DNA of 37,658 nucleotides from Parcubacteria group bacterium GW2011_GWA1_56_13 (GTDB taxonomy: Bacteria > Patescibacteriota > Minisyncoccia > Phycocordibacterales > Phycocordibacteraceae), in the NCBI GenBank assembly GCA_001004905.1, contig LCRY01000002.1, positions 69,747 to 107,404 of the forward strand, read 5' to 3'. The notes beneath the pieces are model-generated. The model searched no databases. It saw only the letters and a program-made list of their open reading frames with translations, and was not told where the DNA came from. Position 1 is the stretch's first letter, and the number at the start of each line of letters is the position of its first letter. The position numbers were made by a program, and so were the translations under genes. This document shows, piece after piece, positions 10,801 to 18,223 of this stretch.

Positions 10801-11304
10801 ATGCCGCGCTTGGCACAAACGACTTTTTGACAATTCTAACGAGCGGCAACGTCGGTATCGGGACGACGAGCCCGCAGGCTTTGTTGCATTTGAACAGTAC
10901 GGGGAACACGGTTTTAACAATAGAATCCGTTGGAGATAATAATCCTGCCATAAGATTCCGGTCAAACGACATTCAAAAGGCAGTTTTAGGTTATGACAAA
11001 GACATTGATGCTTTCAAAATATCTCACAGCGAATCGGGAACATCGTTCACAGACAATCAGTTGATTATAAAAAGCGGCAACGTCGGCATCGGCACGACGA
11101 CGCCGACCTCGTACGTCGGAGCAACGCGCGTACTGGACGTTTATAATGCGGTCGATACTTCTATTTCTATCGGCAAGGCGGGAAAGAATTACGAATTTTT
11201 CTTAGGCAGTGACAATGCTTTGACATTCCGCGATAGCACCGCGGGCGTAGTCCGAATGCTGATTTCCTCTTCCGGCCTCGTCGGCATCGGGACGACGAGT
11301 CCGG
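5969..11304 (+). repeat. Dispersed in-frame ~30-bp repeat GGCAACGTCGGCATCGGGACGACGAGTCCG (GNVGIGTTSP), more than 20 copies
   Basis: Copies starting e.g. at 5969, 6737, 7511, 8418, 8628, ~9116, ~9385, ~9610, ~9912, ~10070, ~10320, ~10555, ~10845, ~11075, ~11275. Confidence 0.95.
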
Positions 11305-13013
11305 CCACCTTGCTTGAGGTAGGCGGCTCGACCAACAACATCACCTTCGACGGATACAAGAACTGCACGGGATACACCAGCAACAGCAACGGCCTCCTCG
11401 CCTGCACGGCTTCAGACCAGCGCCTAAAGCAGGACATCAGCCCGCTCGCGGGAGCGAGCGGGCTTGCGGCCATCGGCGCACTGAATCCCGTCTCCTTCTA
11501 TTGGAAACCCGCGGCCGAGCGCGGAACGAACGAGCAGTTCGGTCTCATCGCCCAGGATGTCCGGAACGTATTCCCGAATCTTGTTACCACCACGAACCCA
11601 ACTCCGCTTGCGCCCGACGGCACGCTCACCATCGACTACCAGGGCCTCATCGCCCCGATGGTCCTCGCGATACAGCAGTTGGATGCGCGGACAAAATTCA
11701 TCGTGAGCGCCGCATCGTCCACCGCGCTTACGGTCGGCAACGCGGGCGACATCGGCGTCGGAACGTCGATCGCCGGCATCTCCGCCAAGTTCTCCGTCTC
11801 GGGAAATGTCTTCGCGACTTCATATGAGACCGCCAATATTCCCGCAACGTCCTTTACGCTCGGCAGCACGAATTCGACAAGCTCACCGCAAGCGACCTTC
11901 ACGGCGCAGATACCGAGCGCGGTTCTGACCGCGCTCGGTTCTGTGGACCTGTACAAACTCGCGACGTATAACCTTTCGGGCATTTCCGCGCTCGCGCTCG
12001 CGCTTGAAGAACAAGAAGCACGCATCACCTCTCTTGAGTCACGCGTCGCGGCGCTCGAGAACGGGACCATCACTTCGACCAGCGGCACGACATCTCTTTC
12101 CACCACCTCGCTCACTGACGCGCTCAATACTCTCGGCGTGTTCATTAAGAGCGGCTTCGCCCAGTTCGGCACGCTCGTCGCCGACCGATTCGTCGCCGCC
12201 GCCGATTCCGCCGGCACCGCCTCTGCCGGCACGGTTACCATCCTCGCGGGCAATACCGTCGCGCAGGTCAACAACGCGTACGTGACGCCGGCAACCAAAG
12301 TATTCATAACGTTCACCGCTCCGGTTACGGGCTCCTGGTACATCAACGACAAAAAAGCAGGTTCGTTCAAAGTGGTGCTCGCAAACGCGCAAACGACGGA
12401 CGCCTCATTCGATTACTTCCTCGTGCAGACCGAGGGGCAGATGGCGACCACCACGACGACTATCTCCGGACCGAGCGTGGAATTGAGCGGCGGCACTACC
12501 GCCACTTCGCAAACTACGACCACCTCGACTACGCTCACTGCAGGCACGACGGACACGTCAACCACTACCGCAACCTCGACTGTAGGAACGACCGGTCCTA
12601 CGGCAACGACAACTCCCTCCTCGAGCGACACCATCGCACCAGTGGTCACGCTCAACGGCGACGCCGCCATGCAGATAACGGTGGGCGACACCTTCACCGA
12701 CCCCGGCGCCACCGCCTCCGACCCTCCGACTGATAGCTCGGAGCAGGCGACCGACCTCACGGCACATATAACTGTATCGGGTGCGGTTAATACCGCCACC
12801 GCAGGGCTCTACACCCTGACCTACTCCGCCACCGACGCGGCGGGGAATACCGGCTCCGCCTCCCGCGTCGTGACGGTGGCCGCCCCCGCAACTTCGACAA
12901 GCTCACCGCAGGCAAGCTCGCCATCTGACGGCACTACCACGACCACCATCGACACAACCACCTCTTCGACCGACACGACCTCCGCCCCTCCAGTCGACAC
13001 CACCTCTCCATAA
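7839..13013 (+). CDS. Giant fibre continuation: GNVGIGTTSP repeats, S74-type intramolecular chaperone, coiled coil, Thr-rich linker, Ig/DUF5011-like domain
   Basis: Frame continues the same repeat series after the frame break; DQRLKQDISPLAGASGLAAIGALNPVSFYWKP...GLIAQDVRNVFPNLV is Peptidase_S74-like (from ~11415); then LEEQEARITSLESRVAALE; tail APVVTLNGDAAMQITVGDTFTDPGATASD. Confidence 0.85.
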   Translation: MDVYKTGSNDPLVQFGSWGLTDNHAVTLMNGAGELDLFVSGASDTFMLGTTQGDVGMFFTSGDDFHLGNKNASPYVTVKDGGNVGIGILSPTALLDVSAAAASTDIVRIRAGGAGISLGTNASGFGLIGNTAFGSVITIDTSGNVGIGDTTPSYKLEVNGDFNATAVYSNGVLLSPGTGSNWSVSGSDIYRSAGNVGIGTTSPQSLLHLSSSSIDGVHFRLESADTGGNVWEIISTGSNNDGGAGNLRFYNGITGVGPVFTSTGNVGIGTTSPQSPLHIENGSPLIVTFDNDAAMSASRPAWAAGATGALYEIGSITSYSGTIVNDVTARLVIDASGLVGIGTSTPGAKLEIYDDTFGGATPLAVYGNSDNITITDISTNRQNQGSLLYISTPNELSNSNSIGMFGVGDASDTGQKGNLFHITQTGNVGIGTTTPGRALHVLSSGDQAIFEGTGNAGVDIRAQGAEAGNLAYLDLATNSTGVATPDYNVRIAGYEDNSLRIYSSDTNERIRMTSDGNVGIGTTSPWSIATNYGTLAIGGTDGGGLRFGKNNGGTARFYADDGGMFLQVASTTLPMVFATGGNERIRIDKDGNVGIGTTSPAAQGSGASPRILEVYGGSDVGMLNLSSSATSDGSSAGAVAFITSASPSADKRLGLVVGANDGSSAASTNGRLTFWTNNAGTIAERMRIDKSGNVGIGTTDTSTYKVNVNGSLNATEIRVNGVVLNPGTGSNWTVSGSDIYRLAGNVGIGTTSPASLLHVNGPGTFTPFGGSDARQVVITTPGGTDGGIVLSANSSDATTRVDISRVSGDLTFALGSGTAERMRITSSGNVGIGTTTPSNKLTIYTGNIANANEGISLTRGAVGAPQDNVFGMRLKSDASGNYRGAFTITSNIGNPETEALTIGTGGNVGIGTTSPETLLDVNKTVAGGEVQLRVKNPSNSASAAASVIVEVGGSSATGDARYVTSDGTTYWAFGQDISASNAFKISQNAALGTNDFLTILTSGNVGIGTTSPQALLHLNSTGNTVLTIESVGDNNPAIRFRSNDIQKAVLGYDKDIDAFKISHSESGTSFTDNQLIIKSGNVGIGTTTPTSYVGATRVLDVYNAVDTSISIGKAGKNYEFFLGSDNALTFRDSTAGVVRMLISSSGLVGIGTTSPATLLEVGGSTNNITFDGYKNCTGYTSNSNGLLACTASDQRLKQDISPLAGASGLAAIGALNPVSFYWKPAAERGTNEQFGLIAQDVRNVFPNLVTTTNPTPLAPDGTLTIDYQGLIAPMVLAIQQLDARTKFIVSAASSTALTVGNAGDIGVGTSIAGISAKFSVSGNVFATSYETANIPATSFTLGSTNSTSSPQATFTAQIPSAVLTALGSVDLYKLATYNLSGISALALALEEQEARITSLESRVAALENGTITSTSGTTSLSTTSLTDALNTLGVFIKSGFAQFGTLVADRFVAAADSAGTASAGTVTILAGNTVAQVNNAYVTPATKVFITFTAPVTGSWYINDKKAGSFKVVLANAQTTDASFDYFLVQTEGQMATTTTTISGPSVELSGGTTATSQTTTTSTTLTAGTTDTSTTTATSTVGTTGPTATTTPSSSDTIAPVVTLNGDAAMQITVGDTFTDPGATASDPPTDSSEQATDLTAHITVSGAVNTATAGLYTLTYSATDAAGNTGSASRVVTVAAPATSTSSPQASSPSDGTTTTTIDTTTSSTDTTSAPPVDTTSP

Positions 13014-13017
13014 TTCA

Positions 13018-13044
13018 CCACTTGGCGGTCTCACCGCCAAGTGG
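13018..13044. repeat. Palindrome copy a (CCACTTGGCGGT-CTC-ACCGCCAAGTGG)
   Basis: 12-bp arms, loop CTC, directly after the fibre stop and upstream of the transposase. Confidence 0.95.
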
Positions 13045-13074
13045 ATTGTCAACTGAGTGGTATAAAATGCAGTT

Positions 13075-13737
13075 ATGGGCACGAGGAAAAAAGCTTTTAC
13101 AAACGGAGAATTCTTTCATATTTACAACAGAGGCGTTGATAAGCGCACTATCTTCAGCGACGGTCATGACCAACACAGATTTTTCACAAGCATGATCGAA
13201 TTCAATACCATAGATCCGATAGGAAGCTTGTATGAGAACTCCTTTCACCAACTTGGCGGTGAGACCGCCAAGTCAGAAGAACGATTGGTCAATATCATTG
13301 CTTTTTGTCTGAATCCAAATCATTTTCATTTTATTCTGGAACAATTAACGGATAGGGGTATCAGTGAATTTATGAGGAGATTGAGCGGTGGATATACCTG
13401 GTATTTCAATAATAAATATGAAAGAAGCGGTTCTTTATTTCAGGGCGTATTTAAAGATGTACATATCGATTCCAATGAGTACTTGCTCCATCTCAGCGCC
13501 TATGTGAACTTAAATGATCGGGCCCACCAACTTGGCGGTCTCACCGCCAAGTTGGTGAGCAGTAAGTCGAGTTGGGAAGAATATACAAATGGAGGAAACG
13601 AGGGAATTTGTGAAAAAGAAATTGTCCTAGGTCAATTCAAGAACACGGGCGAGTATAAGAAATTTGCACTCGATTCTCTCGATGCGATTATACGGAGAAA
13701 AGCAGAGCCAAAAGAGCTTGATATATATTTGGAATAG
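13075..13737 (+). CDS. Y1 (HUH) transposase, IS200-like / REP-associated tyrosine transposase (RAYT) type
   Basis: GEFFHIYNRGVDKRTIF, FCLNPNHFHFILEQ (HxH), GGYTWYFNNKYERSGSLFQGVFKDVHIDSNEYLLHLSAYVNLN; associated palindromes. Confidence 0.88.
   Translation: MGTRKKAFTNGEFFHIYNRGVDKRTIFSDGHDQHRFFTSMIEFNTIDPIGSLYENSFHQLGGETAKSEERLVNIIAFCLNPNHFHFILEQLTDRGISEFMRRLSGGYTWYFNNKYERSGSLFQGVFKDVHIDSNEYLLHLSAYVNLNDRAHQLGGLTAKLVSSKSSWEEYTNGGNEGICEKEIVLGQFKNTGEYKKFALDSLDAIIRRKAEPKELDIYLE
13251..13273. repeat. Palindrome copy b (ACTTGGCGGT-GAG-ACCGCCAAGT), in-frame in the transposase CDS
   Basis: Encodes LGGETAK; 10-bp arms. Confidence 0.95.
13525..13557. repeat. Palindrome copy c (CACCAACTTGGCGGT-CTC-ACCGCCAAGTTGGTG), in-frame in the transposase CDS
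   Basis: Encodes HQLGGLTAKLV; 15-bp arms. Confidence 0.95.
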
Positions 13738-13765
13738 TCACTTGGCGGTGAGACCGCCAAGTGAC
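13737..13765. repeat. Palindrome copy d (GTCACTTGGCGGT-GAG-ACCGCCAAGTGAC)
   Basis: 13-bp arms, starts at the last base of the transposase stop codon. Confidence 0.95.
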
Positions 13766-13841
13766 TGTATTGGGCGGTTCGATCAAAGCAGTAGACGGTT
13801 TCCATAGGGTTCCATAGGGTACAATGGAGAGGTCGGGACTC

Positions 13842-13890
13842 ATTCGCCATTCCTTATTCTGAATTCTTAATTCTCTATTCCTAATTCTCG
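13842..13890. repeat. 7-nt-period tandem repeat ATTCNNN x7 directly upstream of gap
   Basis: ATTCGCC ATTCCTT ATTCTGA ATTCTTA ATTCTCT ATTCCTA ATTCTCG, 6 nt before ATG. Confidence 0.85.
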
Positions 13891-13896
13891 CATCTT

Positions 13897-14919
13897 ATGG
13901 CCATTCGCGTCGCTATTAACGGGTTCGGGAGGATAGGCCGCGCATTCGCCCGCCGCTCGCACGGTCGTGGCGTTACGATCGTTGCGATAAACGATCTTGG
14001 TTCGCTCGAGAATCTTGCCTACCTCCTCACCTATGACACTGTGTACGGCCGAGCGCCCTTCACCGTGGAGGCAAAAGACGGGAAACTGATACTCGACGGC
14101 AAAGGGGCGAAATTCTTTTCGGAAAAAGACCCGGCGAACCTTCCGTGGAAAGACCTCGATATCGATGTCGTCGTCGAGTCGACTGGATTCTTCACCGACT
14201 ACGAGAAGGCGCGGGCGCATGTCACAGCGGGTGCGAAGCGCGTGGTCATCACCGCGCCGGTGAAGGGGAATTCAAGCGCCGGCGCAACGGTTCTCGTCGG
14301 TCTGAATGAGGAGAAACTCGCGACGTGCGAGATAAGCTCGAACGCGTCATGTACGACGAACTCCGCAAGTCCGGTCATCGCCATTCTCGACGAAACCATC
14401 GGCATCGAGAAAGCGATACTCTCCACGGCGCATGCATATACGGCGAGTCAGTCCATCGTGGACAGTCCCTCGAAGAAGGACAAAAAAGAGGGAAGAGCGG
14501 CGGCGCAAAACATCGTGCCGACAACGACCGGCGCCGCGATAGCCGTTACCGATGCGTATCCGCAATTGACAGGAAAGTTCGACGGCATAGCATTGCGCGT
14601 TCCCGTTCCGGCCGGATCCATCGCCGACATTACGTTTCTCGCGAAGCGCTCAACGACCGCGGAGGAAGTGAATGACATCTTGCGCGAGGCCGCAAAAAGC
14701 TCCCGCTGGCAGGGTATCTTCAAGGTGACCGATGAGGAGCTCGTGTCGAGCGATATCATCGGCGAGCCCTACGCTTCCATCGCGGACCTCGGCATGACGC
14801 GCGTGGTCGACGGCACGCTGGTGAAGGTGCTTACGTGGTACGACAACGAAATGGGGTACACCGAATCGCTCGTCAGGCATGTGCTCGCCGCCGCTAATAG
14901 TTCGACCAACTCACCATAA
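13897..14919 (+). CDS. gap: Glyceraldehyde-3-phosphate dehydrogenase, type I
   Basis: VAINGFGRIGR, SNASCTTN, WYDNEMGYTESLV. Confidence 0.97.
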   Translation: MAIRVAINGFGRIGRAFARRSHGRGVTIVAINDLGSLENLAYLLTYDTVYGRAPFTVEAKDGKLILDGKGAKFFSEKDPANLPWKDLDIDVVVESTGFFTDYEKARAHVTAGAKRVVITAPVKGNSSAGATVLVGLNEEKLATCEISSNASCTTNSASPVIAILDETIGIEKAILSTAHAYTASQSIVDSPSKKDKKEGRAAAQNIVPTTTGAAIAVTDAYPQLTGKFDGIALRVPVPAGSIADITFLAKRSTTAEEVNDILREAAKSSRWQGIFKVTDEELVSSDIIGEPYASIADLGMTRVVDGTLVKVLTWYDNEMGYTESLVRHVLAAANSSTNSP

Positions 14920-15420
14920 ATGCCCAAGATTTTCATCGCCGCCGACCACGCCGGATTCGCGCTCAAGAACGCGCTCGTCGAGCACATCCGCATGCTCGGA
15001 TACGACGTGGAAGATATGGGAGCGTTCTCTCAGGATCGCGACGATGACTATCCGGATTTCATGATGCCGCTTGCCGAACGCGTCGCAAAAGAAAACGCGC
15101 GCGCCGCGGATGCCGCGCGCGGCATCATCATCGGCGGCAGCGGACAGGGAGAGGCGATGTGCGTTAATCGAGTGAAAGGCGTCCGCGCCGCCGTATTCTA
15201 CGGGCCAATGCGCGTAACAGAGGCGCTTGACGTCGAAGGAGGCCGCTCCGAGGACGGCTTTGACGCGGTGCGACTTCCGCGCCGACATAACAACGCGAAT
15301 ATACTCTCCATCGGCGCCCGTTTCGTTTCCGGGGACGAAGCCGATGAAGCAGTCCGCATCTTCCTTGAGACCCCTTTTTCCGGTTCGCCGCGCCACGCGC
15401 GCCGGCTCGCGAAATTCTAG
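14920..15420 (+). CDS. rpiB: Ribose-5-phosphate isomerase B (RpiB/LacAB family)
   Basis: IFIAADHAGFALKNAL, GIIIGGSGQGEAMCVNRVKGVRAA, HNNANILSIGARF. Confidence 0.93.
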   Translation: MPKIFIAADHAGFALKNALVEHIRMLGYDVEDMGAFSQDRDDDYPDFMMPLAERVAKENARAADAARGIIIGGSGQGEAMCVNRVKGVRAAVFYGPMRVTEALDVEGGRSEDGFDAVRLPRRHNNANILSIGARFVSGDEADEAVRIFLETPFSGSPRHARRLAKF

Positions 15421-15423
15421 CGC

Positions 15424-16122
15424 ATGAATCTCGTCGTCCCGGCCGTGCTCCCCATCTCGTCCAAGGACTTTGAGGAAAAACTTTCCTTGCTCACGCGCAT
15501 CGCTTCGGTCAGCCGGGTGCAGATAGACGTCGTGGACGGTACCTTCGCGGCACCGGCGTCCTGGCCGTATACCGCTCCCGCGGAACTGCAGCGCCGGGTC
15601 AAACGCAATGCAATGCTGCCGGCGCTCGACCGGATCGAGTACGAGATCGACCTCATGTGCTTCGACGCCGAACATGCGGCGGCGCCGTGGCTTGCGCTCG
15701 GCGCCACACGTCTCACTTTCCATGCAAAAAGCGCGGTGGACGTGCCGCGCCTGCTCGCATCCGCGCGGAAACGCTATGGTTCTTTCGTTTCTTACGGCCT
15801 GGCGCTCGATATTACGGACAATATCGCGCTCGTCGAACCCTTTATCGGCGAACTATCCTACGTGCAGTTCATGGGCATCGCGCACATCGGAAGGCAAGGC
15901 GAGCCGTTCGACGAGCGCGTTTATGAGAAGGTGCGCACATTCCACCTATGGCATCCGGAGGTTGCGATACAGGTTGACGGCGGTATTTCCTTCAAGTCCG
16001 CGAAAAAGCTTGTCGCGCTCGATGTCACCAATCTCGTCATCGGCTCCGCCATTCTGCGCGCCAAGGATCCCGCCGCCGCCCTTGAGGCATTCGAGACGTT
16101 CACCACGCCGTATGGTGTGTGA
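15424..16122 (+). CDS. Ribulose-phosphate 3-epimerase-like protein
   Basis: TIM-barrel signatures VQIDVVDGTF, YVQFMGIAHIGRQGEPF, VAIQVDGGISFKSAKKL. Confidence 0.8.
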   Translation: MNLVVPAVLPISSKDFEEKLSLLTRIASVSRVQIDVVDGTFAAPASWPYTAPAELQRRVKRNAMLPALDRIEYEIDLMCFDAEHAAAPWLALGATRLTFHAKSAVDVPRLLASARKRYGSFVSYGLALDITDNIALVEPFIGELSYVQFMGIAHIGRQGEPFDERVYEKVRTFHLWHPEVAIQVDGGISFKSAKKLVALDVTNLVIGSAILRAKDPAAALEAFETFTTPYGV

Positions 16123-16163
16123 TGTTTGAAAAAGCGGCGGTTCCCCGTGCTACCCTATACGAT

Positions 16164-17021
16164 ATGGCACTTACGGACGAACAAGTGCGCGCACTCGAAA
16201 AGCACGCGGAAGCTATCCGGGAGACGGTCATCCAGATGCTCGTCGCCGCGGAGAGCGGACACACGGCCGGCCCCTTGGGCATGGCGGATATCTTCACCGC
16301 TTTTTATTTTCATATACTCGCGCACGACCCGAAAAAGCCGGACTCCGAGGAGCGTGACCGCCTCATCCTGTCGAACGGCCACATTTGCCCGGTGCGATAC
16401 GCCGCGATGGCGCATGCCGGCTACTTCCCCGTCGAAGAATGCCTCACGCTCAGGAAATTCGGCAGCCGGCTGCAGGGACACCCCGAGCGCCTGCGCCTTC
16501 CCGGCCTCGAAACGACCTCGGGACCTCTCGGAGAGGGCCTCTCGCAGGCCTCCGGCATCGCGTATGCCTTCCGCATGGACGGAAAAAAACAGCACGTCTA
16601 CTGCCTCATGAGCGATGGCGAACAGGAAGAGGGGAATGTTTGGGAAGCGGCCATGTTCGCGGGGAAATACAAGCTTTCGAACCTGACGGCGGTCATGGAC
16701 CGCAACAATATCCAGATAGATGGCATGACCGAAGACGTCATGCCGCTCGAGCCCGTCGCGGAAAAGTACCGCGCGTTCAATTGGCATGTTCTTGAAGTGG
16801 ATGGGCACAATATCGCCGCATTCATAGCGGCGGTGGAAGAGGCGAAGGCCATCTACGAAAAGCCGACCCTGGTCATCGCGCATACGATTCCCGGCAAGGG
16901 CGTATCCGAAATAGAATCCGACTACCGCTGGCACGGCAAGCCGCCGTCGAAAGAGGAAGCAAAACGATTTTTGAAGGACATCCGCACGATGAGCGGCAAG
17001 GTCCCGCACGAATATGCTTAA
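16164..17021 (+). CDS. Transketolase, N-terminal (TPP-binding) subunit
   Basis: ESGHTAGPLGMADIFTAFYF, RDRLILSNGH, GPLGEGLSQASGIAYA, DGEQEEGNVWEA; longer ORF from 16119 possible. Confidence 0.93.
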   Translation: MALTDEQVRALEKHAEAIRETVIQMLVAAESGHTAGPLGMADIFTAFYFHILAHDPKKPDSEERDRLILSNGHICPVRYAAMAHAGYFPVEECLTLRKFGSRLQGHPERLRLPGLETTSGPLGEGLSQASGIAYAFRMDGKKQHVYCLMSDGEQEEGNVWEAAMFAGKYKLSNLTAVMDRNNIQIDGMTEDVMPLEPVAEKYRAFNWHVLEVDGHNIAAFIAAVEEAKAIYEKPTLVIAHTIPGKGVSEIESDYRWHGKPPSKEEAKRFLKDIRTMSGKVPHEYA

Positions 17022-18003
17022 TCCGGACGCGCACCTCCACGAGAAGCTGTTCACGGACGAGCTTCCGAAGGCGGCGACGCGCGACGGATTCGGCAAGGGA
17101 GCCGTCGAGGCGGGGACGGCGGACGCGCGCGTCGTCGTCTTATGTGCCGACCTCAAAGAATCCACGCGCGCGGAAGAATTCGAGAAGGCATTTCCCGAGC
17201 GCTTCGTCGAACTGGGCGTTGCGGAGCAGAATATGGCGGCGGTCGCCGCCGGCATGGCGCTCGCGGGGAAAATCCCGTTCATCGCGAGCTACGCGGTATT
17301 CAGTCCGGGGCGCAATTACGAGCAGATCCGCACGACCATCGCGCTGAACGAAGTGCCGGTCAAGATATGCGGCATGCATGCGGGCGTTTCTGTCGGGCCG
17401 GACGGCGCCACCCACCAGATGCTGGAGGATATCGGCATGATGCGGATGCTTCCGGGAATGACGGTCATCGCGCCCGGGGATGCGGAAGAAGCGAGAAAGG
17501 CGGTCGTAGCGGCGGCCCGTCTGGAAAAGCCCGTATATCTGCGTTTCGGGCGTTCGGCGACGTCAGCATTCACGACGGAGGAAACGCCGTTTGCGGTCGG
17601 CAAAGCGCTCGCGCTCTGGAACTCCGATGCCCCGAAAGCGGCACTACTCTCAACCGGTTCGTTGAGCTATGAGGCCCTGCTCGCGGTGCACGCGCTTGAG
17701 AAAGAAGGAGTGGAGACCCTCGTTCTTCATGTACCGACGATAAAACCGCTCGATACAGAGGCGATATTGGACGCGGCACAACGGGCGGGCCGCGTCATTA
17801 CGGTCGAAGAGCATCAGGCCATGGGCGGTTTCGGGAGCGCTGTGGCGGAATTCCTCGCGGAACACCACCCGGTGCCCGTCCGCCGGCTCGGCATCAGGGA
17901 CCAGTTCGGCCAATCAGGTGCTCCGGAGCAGCTTTTGGAACACTATGGGCTTGATGCGAGCGCCATCGTCAATGCCGTCAAGCATCTCATCGGTGGCCTA
18001 TGA
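17014..18003 (+). CDS. Transketolase, C-terminal subunit
   Basis: VVVLCADLKES, FPERFVELGVAEQNMAAVAAGMAL, GVSVGPDGATHQMLEDIGMMRMLPGMTVIAP; start overlaps upstream stop. Confidence 0.93.
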   Translation: MLNPDAHLHEKLFTDELPKAATRDGFGKGAVEAGTADARVVVLCADLKESTRAEEFEKAFPERFVELGVAEQNMAAVAAGMALAGKIPFIASYAVFSPGRNYEQIRTTIALNEVPVKICGMHAGVSVGPDGATHQMLEDIGMMRMLPGMTVIAPGDAEEARKAVVAAARLEKPVYLRFGRSATSAFTTEETPFAVGKALALWNSDAPKAALLSTGSLSYEALLAVHALEKEGVETLVLHVPTIKPLDTEAILDAAQRAGRVITVEEHQAMGGFGSAVAEFLAEHHPVPVRRLGIRDQFGQSGAPEQLLEHYGLDASAIVNAVKHLIGGL

Positions 18004-18058
18004 GTTTTAAATGCACAAGCTGCGAGGCAAGCCGGACGGACCGTTGCGGTAAACGCGT

Positions 18059-18223
18059 ATGAAAGAAAAAATAAACTCCTATTTCGCGGTACTGCTCATA
18101 ACCATCGCGGGCGCGGGCGCGGCGCTTCTCATCGTCCATGTCGCGTACGACAACGCGTTGGCGAACTTCGGCGGAAGGGAAGCGGCCTACGCGCCGCTTC
18201 AAGAATCGATCCTGGGGCAGTGA
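18059..18223 (+). CDS. 54-aa putative single-TM small protein
   Basis: MKEKINSYFAVLLITIAGAGAALLIVHVAYDNALANFGGREAAYAPLQESILGQ; absent from the ORF track but open, stop abuts the convergent gene's stop. Confidence 0.45.
   Translation: MKEKINSYFAVLLITIAGAGAALLIVHVAYDNALANFGGREAAYAPLQESILGQ

Noticed and set aside
5969-11304. Possible CRISPR array (30-bp repeats)
   Set aside because: Repeats are in-frame coding, inter-repeat lengths vary widely (roughly 100-350 bp), no cas genes.
17648-17666. CTCAACCGGTTCGTTGAG palindrome in transketolase C
   Set aside because: Only 6-bp arms and the encoded LLSTGSLSYEALL fits the expected protein sequence; likely chance.
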